From the NCBI RefSeq assembly GCF_020551945.1, contig NZ_JAJBZH010000006.1:1-64000 (forward strand): a DNA stretch of 64,000 bases, written 5' to 3'. The notes beneath the pieces were generated by a model. The model was not told where the DNA came from, did not search any database, and was given only the letters and a program-made list of their open reading frames with translations. Shown in pieces: positions 35,714 to 47,603 of this stretch. The translations under genes were made by a program, and so were the position numbers. This DNA comes from Cellulosimicrobium marinum (lineage in GTDB: Bacteria > Actinomycetota > Actinomycetes > Actinomycetales > Cellulomonadaceae). The number at the start of each line of letters is the position of its first letter. Within the stretch, counting starts at the first letter, position 1.

Positions 35714-36478
35714 ATGACCGTGCAGGACGGCCCGCACGACGTCCCGGTGGCGCGCGCCCGGACGGCCCTCGTCCTCGTCTCGCACTCCCGCGGGCTCGCG
35801 GAGGGTGCGGTGGAGCTCGCGGCGCAAATGGCCCCGGGCGTCGTGCTGCTGGCCGCCGGGGGGACGGACGACGGCGGCCTGGGCACGAGCTACGACCGCG
35901 TCCAGGCGGCGGTCGAGGAGTCGCTCGGTCTCGCGGAGGGGACCGTGGTCCTCGCCGACCTCGGCTCGGCCGTGATGACGGTCGAGACGGTGCTCGACAT
36001 GGAGGACCTCGACGGGCGCGTCGTGCTGGCGGACGCACCCTTCGTCGAGGGGGCCGTGGCGGCCGCGGTCACGGCGCACGGCGGGGGGTCGCTCGCCGAG
36101 GTCGTCGCGTCCGCGGAGCACGCGGGCGGCACGTTCGCGGTCGGCCCGGGGTCCGCGGCGGCTCCGGAGGAGCCCGGGGGCACGGCCGGGGTTCCCGGAC
36201 CGGGAGCGGCCGCGGACGACGGTCTCGCGAGCGCCCGGGTGACGCTCCGCAACCGGCTGGGCCTGCACGCGCGTCCGGCCGCGGTCCTGGCGCGGCTCGT
36301 CGCCGGGTACGACGCGAGCGTGACGGTCGACGGGGTGAACGGCGCGAGCGTGCTCGAGCTCATGAAGCTCGGCGCGGCGGGAGGCGCGGAGCTCGACGTG
36401 CGCGCGCAGGGCCCGCAGGCCCAGGAAGTGCTGGCCGCGGTCGTCGAGGCCGTCGAGGGCGGGTTCGGCGAGACCTGA
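35714..36478 (+). CDS. dhaM: DhaM-type phosphotransfer protein: EIIA-Man domain fused to HPr
   Basis: The 254-residue product has an EIIA(Man)-like domain with its active His at about residue 24 (LVLVSHSRG). A Gly/Ala/Pro-rich linker and an HPr domain with LGLHARPAA (His at about 185) follow. E. coli DhaM also has a C-terminal enzyme-I-like part, which is missing here, so phosphate must come from the general enzyme I. DhaM passes it to the ADP on DhaL, and DhaK uses it on dihydroxyacetone. It is the last gene of the operon and is followed by the TetR operator region. Confidence 0.92.
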   Translation: MTVQDGPHDVPVARARTALVLVSHSRGLAEGAVELAAQMAPGVVLLAAGGTDDGGLGTSYDRVQAAVEESLGLAEGTVVLADLGSAVMTVETVLDMEDLDGRVVLADAPFVEGAVAAAVTAHGGGSLAEVVASAEHAGGTFAVGPGSAAAPEEPGGTAGVPGPGAAADDGLASARVTLRNRLGLHARPAAVLARLVAGYDASVTVDGVNGASVLELMKLGAAGGAELDVRAQGPQAQEVLAAVVEAVEGGFGET

Positions 36479-36502
36479 CGTCGTGACCGACGTCACGCAG
36501 AG

Positions 36503-36534
36503 TTGCAGTTGATGCAACTTTGCGTCGACTGCAA
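36503..36534. promoter_or_regulatory. Two tandem palindromic operators over the tetR promoter
   Basis: TTGCAGTTGATGCAA (36503-36517) and TTGCGTCGACTGCAA (36520-36534) share the form TTGCR-N5-TGCAA and are 17 bp apart. They cover a -35-like TTGATG (36509-36514) and end in a -10-like AATAAT (36533-36538), 18 nt apart. The GTG of the TetR gene is 6 nt after AATAAT. This is a typical layout for autoregulation by the adjacent TetR protein. Confidence 0.75.
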
Positions 36535-36544
36535 TAATCCTCGG

Positions 36545-37198
36545 GTGCCAGCATCTGTCTCCGCCGACCCCGCGGTCGAGCGGCCCGCCCCGTCCGCGGA
36601 CGACGGGCTGCGCGCGCGCAAGAAGCGGCGCCGCCACGGCGAGCTCGTCGACGCCGCGCAGCGCCTCGTCCTCGACCGCGGTCTCGACGCCGTGACCGTC
36701 GAGGAGATCTGCGAGACCGTCGGCGTCTCGCCGCGCACCTTCTTCAACTACTTCCCCTCGAAGGACGACGCGGTGCTCGGCCTCGAGCCGTTCCAGGTCG
36801 GGCCCGACGTCGCCGCCGACTTCGTCGCGGGCGGGCCCACCGGCGTCCTCCTCGACGACCTCGCCCGGGTCGTGGCCGACGTCCTGCAGCACCAGCAGGC
36901 CTCGCCCGACCGCATGCACCGCACCATGCAGCTCGTCACCCGCGAGACGCGGCTCCTCGCGCGCCACGTCGCCTGGGTCGAGGAGCACCGGGCGGAGATG
37001 GTGGGCCTGTTCACGGCCCGGCACGCCGTGCGACCGTCCCCGGCCGACCCCGAGCTGCTCGCGCTCGTCGTGATGAGCCTCCTCCGGGTCAGCCTCCTCG
37101 AGTGGGAGCGCCACGACGGAGAGGGCGGCCCCGCCGACCACCTCGACGCGGTCGTCGCCCAGCTCCGCGCGCTCCTCGAACCGCCGCCGACGACCTGA
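36545..37198 (+). CDS. TetR-family transcriptional regulator
   Basis: The 217-residue repressor has an N-terminal HTH at about residues 40-75 (VEEICETVGVSPRTFFNYFPSK, with the F/Y-rich recognition helix) and a TetR_C-type ligand domain with LLARHVAWVEEHRAEM. The start is taken at the GTG 36545, just after the -10 box. An upstream ATG in frame would place the operators inside the coding sequence and is rejected. It is followed after 123 nt by a DHA2-type efflux pump, its probable target. Confidence 0.9.
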   Translation: MPASVSADPAVERPAPSADDGLRARKKRRRHGELVDAAQRLVLDRGLDAVTVEEICETVGVSPRTFFNYFPSKDDAVLGLEPFQVGPDVAADFVAGGPTGVLLDDLARVVADVLQHQQASPDRMHRTMQLVTRETRLLARHVAWVEEHRAEMVGLFTARHAVRPSPADPELLALVVMSLLRVSLLEWERHDGEGGPADHLDAVVAQLRALLEPPPTT

Positions 37199-39061
<1,863 letters not shown>

Positions 39062-39065
39062 CGAC

Positions 39066-39566
39066 GTGAGCAGCACCCCGCAGTCCCCGGCCCCCGCCCC
39101 GCAGCCGTCCCGCCACGGCCGCGCGGCGGGGCCGGTGCGCCCGTCGCCCGGCGACCGCATCAAGCCCAAGAAGTCGGCGCAGCAGCAGTTCGCGTCCACG
39201 ACCCTCCTGCTCGAGGCCTTCCTCGTGGTGTTCGCCACGCTCGTCGCCTACGGGCTCCGCGACATCCCCTACTCCCGCGGCCCCCTCGAGCTCCCCACCG
39301 CGGCGTCGGTCTGGGTCGTCGGCGGGGTCCTCTTCGTCGTCCTCGTCGTCCTGTCGCGCATGGTGGGCACACCGGGCGGCTACGTCGGCGGCACCGTCGC
39401 CCAGGTCCCCGTCCTCGCGTTCGGCCTCGTCGTGCCCATGATGTTCGTCGTCGGCGGGATCTTCGTCGTCCTGTGGGTCGTGTCCCTCCGCCTCGGCGGG
39501 CGGATCGACCGCGAGCGCGCCGCGTACGACGCCGAGCACCCCGAGACCGCGCCCAACGTCGGCTGA
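39066..39566 (+). CDS. DUF4233 membrane protein
   Basis: The 166-residue product has an N-terminal Pro-rich, basic region and then about four hydrophobic segments starting with LLLEAFLVVFATLVAYG. DUF4233 proteins normally lie between folC and ndk in Actinobacteria, and here that order is kept with respect to ndk, but folC is 5 kb away. Its function is not known. The GTG start is 6 nt after the -10 box TATCCT. Confidence 0.85.
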   Translation: MSSTPQSPAPAPQPSRHGRAAGPVRPSPGDRIKPKKSAQQQFASTTLLLEAFLVVFATLVAYGLRDIPYSRGPLELPTAASVWVVGGVLFVVLVVLSRMVGTPGGYVGGTVAQVPVLAFGLVVPMMFVVGGIFVVLWVVSLRLGGRIDRERAAYDAEHPETAPNVG

Positions 39567-39600
39567 GCGACCGCCGTCCGGGACGGGGTCGCACGCCCGG

Positions 39601-39606
39601 TAGGCT
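39601..39606 (+). promoter_or_regulatory. -10 box of ndk
   Basis: TAGGCT lies 7 nt before the ATG at 39614, fitting a leaderless start. Confidence 0.6.
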
Positions 39607-39613
39607 CGCCGCC

Positions 39614-40066
39614 ATGACCGACGTCGCACCCGCAGTCACCGAAACGATCGAGCGGACCCTCGTCCTCGTCAAGCCCGACGGCGTGCGCCGCGGCCTCTCC
39701 GGAGAGGTCCTGCGCCGCATCGAGACGAAGGGCTACACGCTCGCCGGGGTCCGTCTCCTCGACGCCACGCCCGAGCTGCTCGCCGCGCACTACGCGGAGC
39801 ACGAGGGCAAGCCGTTCTACCAGCCGCTCGTCGACTTCATGCTCTCCGGCCCGATCCTCGCGGTCGTCGCCGAGGGCCAGGGCGTCATCCCCGGGTTCCG
39901 CTCGCTCGCGGGCGCGACCAACCCCACCGACGCCGCGCCCGGCACGATCCGCGGCGACCTCGGCCGCGACTGGGGGCTGAAGGTCCAGCAGAACCTCGTG
40001 CACGGCTCCGACTCGCCCGAGTCCGCCGCCCGCGAGATCGCGCTCTGGTTCCCCGAGCTGGGCTGA
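39614..40066 (+). CDS. ndk: Nucleoside diphosphate kinase
   Basis: The 150-residue cytoplasmic enzyme transfers phosphate between nucleoside tri- and diphosphates through a phospho-His. The catalytic His is at about residue 130 in NLVHGSDS, and TLVLVKPDGVRRGL near the N-terminus is the family signature. An extra 10-15 residues precede the usual start. TAGGCT 7 nt upstream marks a leaderless ATG. It closes the DUF4233-ndk pair. Confidence 0.96.
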   Translation: MTDVAPAVTETIERTLVLVKPDGVRRGLSGEVLRRIETKGYTLAGVRLLDATPELLAAHYAEHEGKPFYQPLVDFMLSGPILAVVAEGQGVIPGFRSLAGATNPTDAAPGTIRGDLGRDWGLKVQQNLVHGSDSPESAAREIALWFPELG

Positions 40067-40107
40067 CCCTCCCGGCCGCCGTCCTCGTCGCTCCGCCTGC
40101 GCCGGTC

Positions 40108-40167
40108 GTCGAACCCCGGGTTGCTCGGCACGGCACGTCCGTTCTGCCGAACGACCCGAGGTTCGAC
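40108..40167. repeat. Long inverted repeat between ndk and smc
   Basis: Arms 40108-40130 and 40145-40167, each 23 nt, match as inverted copies at 20 of 23 positions around a 14-nt loop. The outer ends are GTCGAACC and GGTTCGAC. It may be a terminator for ndk or one copy of a dispersed palindromic element. There is no U-tract. Confidence 0.6.
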
Positions 40168-40236
40168 GCACCCGGGTGTGGCGGTCCGGTCCTGGCCGCC
40201 CCGCCGAGGGTGCGCGGGATCGTGGGGAGGCCGGTC

Positions 40237-40242
40237 TAGGCT
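40237..40242 (+). promoter_or_regulatory. -10 box of smc
   Basis: TAGGCT lies 6 nt before the GTG at 40249, consistent with leaderless expression. Confidence 0.6.
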
Positions 40243-40248
40243 CGGGGC

Positions 40249-43200
40249 GTGCACCTCAAGACGCTGACGCTGCGGGGCTTCAAGTCGTTCGCCTCCGCGA
40301 CGACGCTGAGCTTCGAGCCCGGGGTGACGTGCGTCGTCGGGCCGAACGGCTCGGGCAAGTCCAACGTCGTCGACGCGCTCGCCTGGGTGATGGGGGAGCA
40401 GGGCGCGAAGACGCTGCGCGGCGGCAAGATGGAGGACGTCATCTTCGCCGGGACGGCGGGGCGGCCGCCGCTGGGTCGCGCCGAGGTGGCGCTGACCATC
40501 GACAACACCGACGGTGCGCTGCCGATCGACTACACCGAGGTGACGATCTCGCGGACCCTGTTCCGCAGCGGCGGGTCCGAGTACGCGATCAACGGGTCCC
40601 CGTGCAGGCTGCTCGACATCCAGGACCTGCTCTCCGACTCCGGCCTGGGTCGTGAGATGCACGTCATCGTGGGGCAGGGCCAGCTCGACGCCGTGCTCCG
40701 CGCCACGCCGGAGGACCGCCGCGGGTTCGTCGAGGAGGCCGCGGGCGTCCTCAAGCACCGCAAGCGCAAGGAGAAGGCGCTGCGCAAGCTCGACGCGATG
40801 CAGGCCAACCTCACGCGTCTGGCCGACCTCACCGCGGAGGTGCGCCGCCAGCTCGGTCCGCTGGGTCGCCAGGCCGAGGTCGCCCGGAAGGCGGCGACGA
40901 TCCAGGCCGACGTGCGCGACGCGCGGGCACGACTGCTCGCGGACGACCTCGCGCAGCTCACCGCGACGCTCGAGCAGGAGGCCGCCGACGAGGCGGCGCT
41001 GCGCGCGGAGCAGGGCCGGGTCGAGCAGGACCTCGCCGCCGCGCGGGAGCGGCTGGCCGGGAGCGAGCGCGCCGCCGCGGCGGCGGCCCCGGAGCTCGCG
41101 GCCGCGACCGACGTCTTCTACCGCCTGTCCTCGCTGCGCGACCGCCTGCGCGGGACGCGGACGCTCGCCGAGGAGCGCCTGCGGCTCCTCGGGCGGCCGG
41201 AGCCCTCGTCACGCGGGCAGGACCCGGACGACCTCGACCGGCAGGCCGAGCGTGTCCGCGCGACGGAGGCGGAGCTGGAGGCGGACGCGGATCGTGCGCG
41301 CGAGGCCCTCGCCGCGGCGGTCGCCGAGCGCGAGGAGGCGGAGGCGGGCGCGGCGGAGGCGGAGCGCGCCGTCGCGACGCTGCTGAGGGCCGCGGCGGAC
41401 CGGCGCGAGGGCCTGGCACGCCTGGCGGGGCAGGTCGCCGCGCAGCGTTCCCGGGTGGAGGCCGCGGAGGCGGAGATCGGCCGGCTCCAGGAGTCGCTCG
41501 CGGAGGCGGAGCGGCGCGGGACGCAGGCGGGGACCGAGTTCGCGGTCCTCGAGACCCAGGTCGTCGGCGTCGAGGAGGGGGAGGAAGGTCTCGACGCCGA
41601 GCACGAGGCCGCGGCGGACGACGTCGAGCGCACCACCGCGCGGGTCGAGTCCCTGCAGGCGGAGGCCACCACGGCCGACCAGGAGCGCGCGACGTGGAGC
41701 GCGCGGATCGAGGCGCTCGAGCTGAGCCTCGACCGCAAGGACGGCGCGGGTGCGCTCCTCGCGTCGGACCAGGTGGGCGTGCTCGGCTCCCTGGCGGCGC
41801 TGCTCGGCATCGAGCCCGGCTACGAGGACGCGATCGCGGCGGCGCTCGGGTCCGCGGCGGACGCGGTCGCCGTCGAGTCCGTCGACGCGGCCGTCGACGC
41901 GCTGCGGCACCTGCGGACCCAGGACGCGGGGCGCGCCGGGCTCCTCGTCGCCGGGGCGGCCGTCACGGAGGGCGACCACGACGGCGGCGGTCTGCCCGAC
42001 GGCGCGCGGTGGGCGGTCGACGTCGTCACCGCGAGCGGGGGCGTGGGTGCGGCGGTGCACGGCCTCCTCGCCGGGGTGGTCGTCGTCGACGACCTGTCCG
42101 CGGCGCGGGTCGTCGTCGCGGAGCGCGCGCTGGTCGCGGTCACCCGCGGCGGGGACCTGCTGGGACCGGACCGGGCGTGGGGCGGCTCCGCCTCGGCGCC
42201 GAGCGTCCTGCACCTGCAGTCCGCGCTCGACGAGGCCCGCACCGCGCACGGCGACGCGTCGGGCCGGGCGGAGCGAGCCCGCTTCGCCCTCGTCGGGGCC
42301 CGCGAGGAGCAGGTCGCTGCCCGGGCCCGGTACGACGACACGCTCGACCGGCTCAACGAGTCCGACGCGCGGCTCGCGGCGGTCGCCGAGCAGCTCGGCC
42401 ACCTCGGCGCGACCGCGCGGTCCGCCGCCGCGGAGGCTGACCGCGTGCGCGCCACCCTCGCCCGCGCCTCCGAGGGCCTGGACGATGCCCGCGCGCAGCT
42501 CGTGGAGCTGACGGAACGGCTCGACGCCGCGCAGGAGACCCCCGAGCAGTCGGAGGAGGCCGCCGCGGACGCCGTCGCGGAGCGTGACCGACGCGCGGCC
42601 ACGGCGACCGCGGCGCGGGCTCGCGAGACCGAGGCGCGGCTCGCGCTGCGGACGGGCGAGGAGCGCTCGCGTGCCGTCGCGGGGAGGGCTCAGGCGCTGG
42701 CGCGCGCAGCGGCGGCGGAGCGTGAGGCGCGCGAGCGTGCGGCCCGCCGGGAGGCGGCGCGCGTCCGCCAGGCGGAGCGGGCGGGCGCGGTGCGGGACGG
42801 TGCCGACCGGGCGCTCGTCGTCCTCGACCGCTCGTGGGCGCGCGCGGGGACCGAGCGCGACGCCGCGCAGGAGGCCCGTGCCGCGCGGGACGCGGAGGTC
42901 ACCGCGGCGCGCGGTGCCGTGGACGTGCTCACGGGGCGGCTGCGCGAGCTGACCGACGTGGCGCACCGCGACGAGGTCGCGCGGGCGCAGCAGCAGCTGC
43001 GGGTCGAGCAGCTCCAGGCGCGCAGCGTCGAGGAGCTGGGTCTGGACCCGTCGGCGCTCGTGGAGGAGTTCGGGCCGCACGTGCCCGTCCCGGTGGCCGG
43101 CGCGGGGACCGGCACGGGGGACGACGCGCTGGACGACGACGCGGCCACCGTGCCGTACGACCGCGCGGCCCAGGAGAAGAGGCTGCGCGCGGCGGAGCGC

Positions 43201-43827
43201 GACCTGGCCCGGCTCGGCCGGGTCAACCCCCTCGCGCTGGAGGAGTTCGCCGCGCTGGAGGAGCGCCACCGCTTCCTCGCCGACCAGCTCGCCGACCTCA
43301 AGAAGTCCCGTGCCGACCTGCTCGAGATCGTCCGCGAGATCGACGAGCGCGTGGAGCGGGTCTTCGCCGACGCGTACCGGGACACCGCCGCGCAGTTCGA
43401 ACGGGTCTTCGCGCGGATGTTCCCCGGTGGGGAGGGGCGTCTCGTCCTCACGGACCCGGACGACCTCCTCACGTCGGGCATCGAGGTGGAGGCGCGCCCC
43501 GCGGGCAAGAAGGTCAAGCGGCTGTCGCTGCTCTCGGGCGGCGAGCGGTCGCTCACGGCGGTAGCGCTGCTCGTCGCGATCTTCAAGGCGCGGCCGTCGC
43601 CGTTCTACGTCATGGACGAGGTCGAGGCGGCGCTCGACGACGTCAACCTGGGCCGCCTGCTCGAGATCTTCCGCGAGCTGCAGGAGGACTCCCAGCTCAT
43701 CGTCATCACGCACCAGAAGCGGACCATGGAGATCGCGGACGCGCTCTACGGGGTGACGATGCGTGGGGACGGCGTGACGACCGTCATCAGCCAGCGGTTG
43801 CGCGACGTGGCGCAGCAGCCAGCCTGA
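40249..43827 (+). CDS. smc: Chromosome segregation SMC ATPase
   Basis: The 1192-residue condensin subunit organises the chromosome. Walker A GPNGSGKS is at about residues 31-38. Two long coiled-coil arms, rich in Ala, Glu and Arg, flank a hinge at about 500-660. The C-terminal ATPase half has signature LLSGGERSLTAVALL (about 1090) and Walker B YVMDEVEAALDD (about 1118-1130). The GTG 6 nt after TAGGCT is taken as start. ftsY follows after a small membrane-protein gene, the usual actinobacterial order. Confidence 0.97.
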   Translation: MHLKTLTLRGFKSFASATTLSFEPGVTCVVGPNGSGKSNVVDALAWVMGEQGAKTLRGGKMEDVIFAGTAGRPPLGRAEVALTIDNTDGALPIDYTEVTISRTLFRSGGSEYAINGSPCRLLDIQDLLSDSGLGREMHVIVGQGQLDAVLRATPEDRRGFVEEAAGVLKHRKRKEKALRKLDAMQANLTRLADLTAEVRRQLGPLGRQAEVARKAATIQADVRDARARLLADDLAQLTATLEQEAADEAALRAEQGRVEQDLAAARERLAGSERAAAAAAPELAAATDVFYRLSSLRDRLRGTRTLAEERLRLLGRPEPSSRGQDPDDLDRQAERVRATEAELEADADRAREALAAAVAEREEAEAGAAEAERAVATLLRAAADRREGLARLAGQVAAQRSRVEAAEAEIGRLQESLAEAERRGTQAGTEFAVLETQVVGVEEGEEGLDAEHEAAADDVERTTARVESLQAEATTADQERATWSARIEALELSLDRKDGAGALLASDQVGVLGSLAALLGIEPGYEDAIAAALGSAADAVAVESVDAAVDALRHLRTQDAGRAGLLVAGAAVTEGDHDGGGLPDGARWAVDVVTASGGVGAAVHGLLAGVVVVDDLSAARVVVAERALVAVTRGGDLLGPDRAWGGSASAPSVLHLQSALDEARTAHGDASGRAERARFALVGAREEQVAARARYDDTLDRLNESDARLAAVAEQLGHLGATARSAAAEADRVRATLARASEGLDDARAQLVELTERLDAAQETPEQSEEAAADAVAERDRRAATATAARARETEARLALRTGEERSRAVAGRAQALARAAAAEREARERAARREAARVRQAERAGAVRDGADRALVVLDRSWARAGTERDAAQEARAARDAEVTAARGAVDVLTGRLRELTDVAHRDEVARAQQQLRVEQLQARSVEELGLDPSALVEEFGPHVPVPVAGAGTGTGDDALDDDAATVPYDRAAQEKRLRAAERDLARLGRVNPLALEEFAALEERHRFLADQLADLKKSRADLLEIVREIDERVERVFADAYRDTAAQFERVFARMFPGGEGRLVLTDPDDLLTSGIEVEARPAGKKVKRLSLLSGGERSLTAVALLVAIFKARPSPFYVMDEVEAALDDVNLGRLLEIFRELQEDSQLIVITHQKRTMEIADALYGVTMRGDGVTTVISQRLRDVAQQPA

Positions 43828-43855
43828 CGTCCGTTCTCCTCCGCTTCGCCGGGTT

Positions 43856-43878
43856 CGCCCCGCCGAGGCGGACGGGCG
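43856..43878 (+). terminator. Hairpin downstream of smc
   Basis: CGCCC-CGCC-GAG-GCGG-AC-GGGCG forms a stem with a 3-nt loop and a 2-nt bulge, 29 nt after the smc stop. There is no U-tract, so termination is uncertain. Confidence 0.35.
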
Positions 43879-43982
43879 TCCAGGATCGTTGAAATCCTGC
43901 GGCTTGTGAAGATGTGGTGCGCGTCCGGCGACGCGCCGCGACTGGGCTCGCCCAGGGGCGTGCGCTCCGGATACTGGTCACC

Positions 43983-44438
43983 ATGGTGTGGATGTTCGTG
44001 TGGCTGGGGATCACGCTCGGCGTCGCTGCGGTCGTGTTCCTCTTCGCGAGCGTCGTCGCCCGGGCCGAGTCCGTGCCGGGCGACGAGCAGGGCATGGCCG
44101 CGTTCTGGCGTGCCTTCCGTTCGGGCCTGCGGCCCGTGCGCCGGCGCCGGGTCGAGGGGCGGTACGTCGGCACGGTCCGCGCCCCGCGGGCGGTGGAGTC
44201 GAGCATGGACGAGTTCTTCACCGCGACACAGGTCAGCTCCAACGCCTACGTCGACGCCGAGGAGCTCACCGACGTCCTGCACCGCGCGCGCGAGCGGGCG
44301 ACCCGGCCGCTCCACGGGTACGGCGAGCGCCTGCACCTGCACGGCGACCGCCGGACGGCCGGTTCGCCGGACGCCGCCGACCCGGACCCGGACCCGGAGA
44401 GCGCACCGTCGGCGTCCGACGCGAGCGCCACCGCCTGA
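43983..44438 (+). CDS. Small membrane protein of unknown function
   Basis: The product is 151 residues with one N-terminal hydrophobic helix (MFVWLGITLGVAAVVFLFA) and then a soluble region rich in Arg and Asp, followed by an acidic low-complexity tail. It is likely cytoplasm-facing after a membrane anchor. The ATG is chosen because GATACT ends 7 nt upstream; a longer frame beginning at 43914 is possible. It lies between smc and ftsY and I do not recognise it. Confidence 0.6.
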   Translation: MVWMFVWLGITLGVAAVVFLFASVVARAESVPGDEQGMAAFWRAFRSGLRPVRRRRVEGRYVGTVRAPRAVESSMDEFFTATQVSSNAYVDAEELTDVLHRARERATRPLHGYGERLHLHGDRRTAGSPDAADPDPDPESAPSASDASATA

Positions 44439-44508
44439 CGATCGTCGACCCGCCGACGCCCGCCTCCTTGGGCGGCGCTGTCGCGGCGTCGTCTGAGAGA
44501 CTTCCGCC

Positions 44509-45699
44509 GTGAACGACTCCGCTCTCCTGCTCTGGATCCTCCTCGGCGCCCTGCTGCTCGTCGGGCTCGTCACCGGGGGCACCCTGGTCGTGCGGCGGCG
44601 CCGCGGACCGGGCGGGCTCCCCCCGGCCGGCACGGCGGAGGTGGACGACGTCGCGGGGGAGCCCGCGCCGTCGGAGGTCGCCCCGGTGGGGACGGAGGCC
44701 GGCGTCGAGGGCGAGGCCCCCCCGACCGTCGAGCCCGCGCCGGCGCTCGACCGCCCCGAGCCCGTCGGCGGACGCCTCGTCCGCCTGCGCGAGCGTCTGG
44801 CCCGCTCCGGGTCGCCCCTGGGGGCGCGCCTGCTGTCGGTTCTGTCGCGCGACCACCTGACCGAGGACGACTGGGACGAGCTGGAGGAGACCCTGCTGCT
44901 CGCCGACGTGGGGGCGGGGCCGGCCGGCGAGCTCATCGAGTCCCTGCGTACGCGGGTGCGGGTGCTCGGCGTCCGTGACGCGGAGAGCGTGCGTGCGCTG
45001 CTGCGCGAGGAGCTCGTGGCGCTCGTCGGCCCGGACCTCGACCGCTCGCTCGCCACCTCGCCGTCGGGCGCGGACGAGGGCGGTCCGGTCCCGGCCGTCG
45101 TCCTCGTGGTCGGCGTCAACGGGACGGGCAAGACGACGACGGTCGGCAAGCTGGCGCGCGTGCTCGTCGCCGAGGAGCGCAGCGTCGTCCTCGGTGCGGC
45201 CGACACGTTCCGCGCCGCGGCCGCGGACCAGCTCCAGACGTGGGGCTCGCGCGTCGGCGTGCCGACGGTCCGCGCGGACCGGGACGGCGCGGACCCGGCG
45301 GCCGTCGCGTTCGACGCGGTGCGGCGCGGTCGTGCCGAGCACGCGGACGTCGTCCTCGTGGACACCGCGGGGCGCCTGCAGAACAAGGCGGGGCTCATGG
45401 ACGAGCTCGGCAAGATCCGGCGCGTCATCACGAAGGAGGCGCCGCTGTCGGAGGTGCTGCTCGTCCTCGACGCGACGACCGGGCAGAACGGGCTCAACCA
45501 GGCGCGCGTCTTCGGCGAGGTCGCGGGCGTGACCGGCATCGTCCTCACGAAGCTCGACGGCACGGCGCGCGGCGGCATCGTCGTCGCCGTGCAGCGCGAG
45601 CTCGGCGTGCCCGTGAAGCTCGTCGGCCTGGGGGAGGGGCCCGACGACCTCGCGCCGTTCGACCCCGAGCAGTTCGTCGACGGCCTCCTGGGCCCCTGA
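44509..45699 (+). CDS. ftsY: Signal recognition particle receptor FtsY
   Basis: The 396-residue SRP GTPase receptor docks ribosome-SRP complexes at the membrane. An N-terminal hydrophobic helix (residues about 6-28) and an acidic linker precede the NG domain: GVNGTGKTTTVGKLA at about 202-216 is the P-loop, GAADTFRAAAADQL at about 228-241, DTAGRLQNK at about 285-293 and TKLDGTARGG near the end. The start is a GTG; GAGACT 6 nt upstream fits the leaderless pattern. smc-ftsY-amtB order is common in Actinobacteria. Confidence 0.96.
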   Translation: MNDSALLLWILLGALLLVGLVTGGTLVVRRRRGPGGLPPAGTAEVDDVAGEPAPSEVAPVGTEAGVEGEAPPTVEPAPALDRPEPVGGRLVRLRERLARSGSPLGARLLSVLSRDHLTEDDWDELEETLLLADVGAGPAGELIESLRTRVRVLGVRDAESVRALLREELVALVGPDLDRSLATSPSGADEGGPVPAVVLVVGVNGTGKTTTVGKLARVLVAEERSVVLGAADTFRAAAADQLQTWGSRVGVPTVRADRDGADPAAVAFDAVRRGRAEHADVVLVDTAGRLQNKAGLMDELGKIRRVITKEAPLSEVLLVLDATTGQNGLNQARVFGEVAGVTGIVLTKLDGTARGGIVVAVQRELGVPVKLVGLGEGPDDLAPFDPEQFVDGLLGP

Positions 45700-45740
45700 C
45701 GGGTCACCGTTCCCGCGGTTCGCGCCCGGCGCCCGACGAG

Positions 45741-45778
45741 GTCACGGTCGTGTCACGACGCGATCACGGTCGTGTCGC
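45741..45778. promoter_or_regulatory. GlnR-like operator array upstream of amtB
   Basis: Four 5-nt half-sites, GTCAC, GTCAC, ATCAC and GTCGC, are each separated by exactly 6 nt (45741, 45752, 45763, 45774). This is the 11-bp periodicity of the actinobacterial GlnR box (gTnAC-n6-GaAAC repeated). The same block is also a tandem repeat of 17 nt with one mismatch. Location before a nitrogen operon supports the call; binding is untested. Confidence 0.6.
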
Positions 45779-45842
45779 GATGTGGACGCCGCGGGTGCCC
45801 GAGCCGGGCCCGAAACGGAACGTTTACCTCCGGTCGCCGCAT

Positions 45843-45858
45843 GTCACACCCGCGTAAC
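45843..45858. promoter_or_regulatory. Second GlnR-like box upstream of amtB
   Basis: GTCAC-ACCCGC-GTAAC matches the gTnAC-n6-GnAAC form, 81 nt before the amtB ATG. Confidence 0.6.
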
Positions 45859-45938
45859 ACGACGACAGCGCGGTCGAAACCCGGCCCCACCACCGTAGTC
45901 CCCGACCGGCCGCCCGGCTGGCGAGGGGAGATGATCCG

Positions 45939-47587
<1,649 letters not shown>

Positions 47588-47603
47588 GGAGCCGGATCCA
47601 CGG

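Noticed and set aside
36503-36544. Upstream ATG start for the TetR regulator
   Set aside because: It would put both palindromic operators and the -10 box within the coding sequence; the GTG at 36545 is 6 nt after the -10 box and gives a normal TetR length.
40108-40167. LexA (SOS) box or tRNA fragment in the ndk-smc inverted repeat
   Set aside because: The CGAAC/GTTCG elements have the wrong spacing for a LexA site, and no tRNA cloverleaf can be completed despite the GGTTCGA-like sequence.
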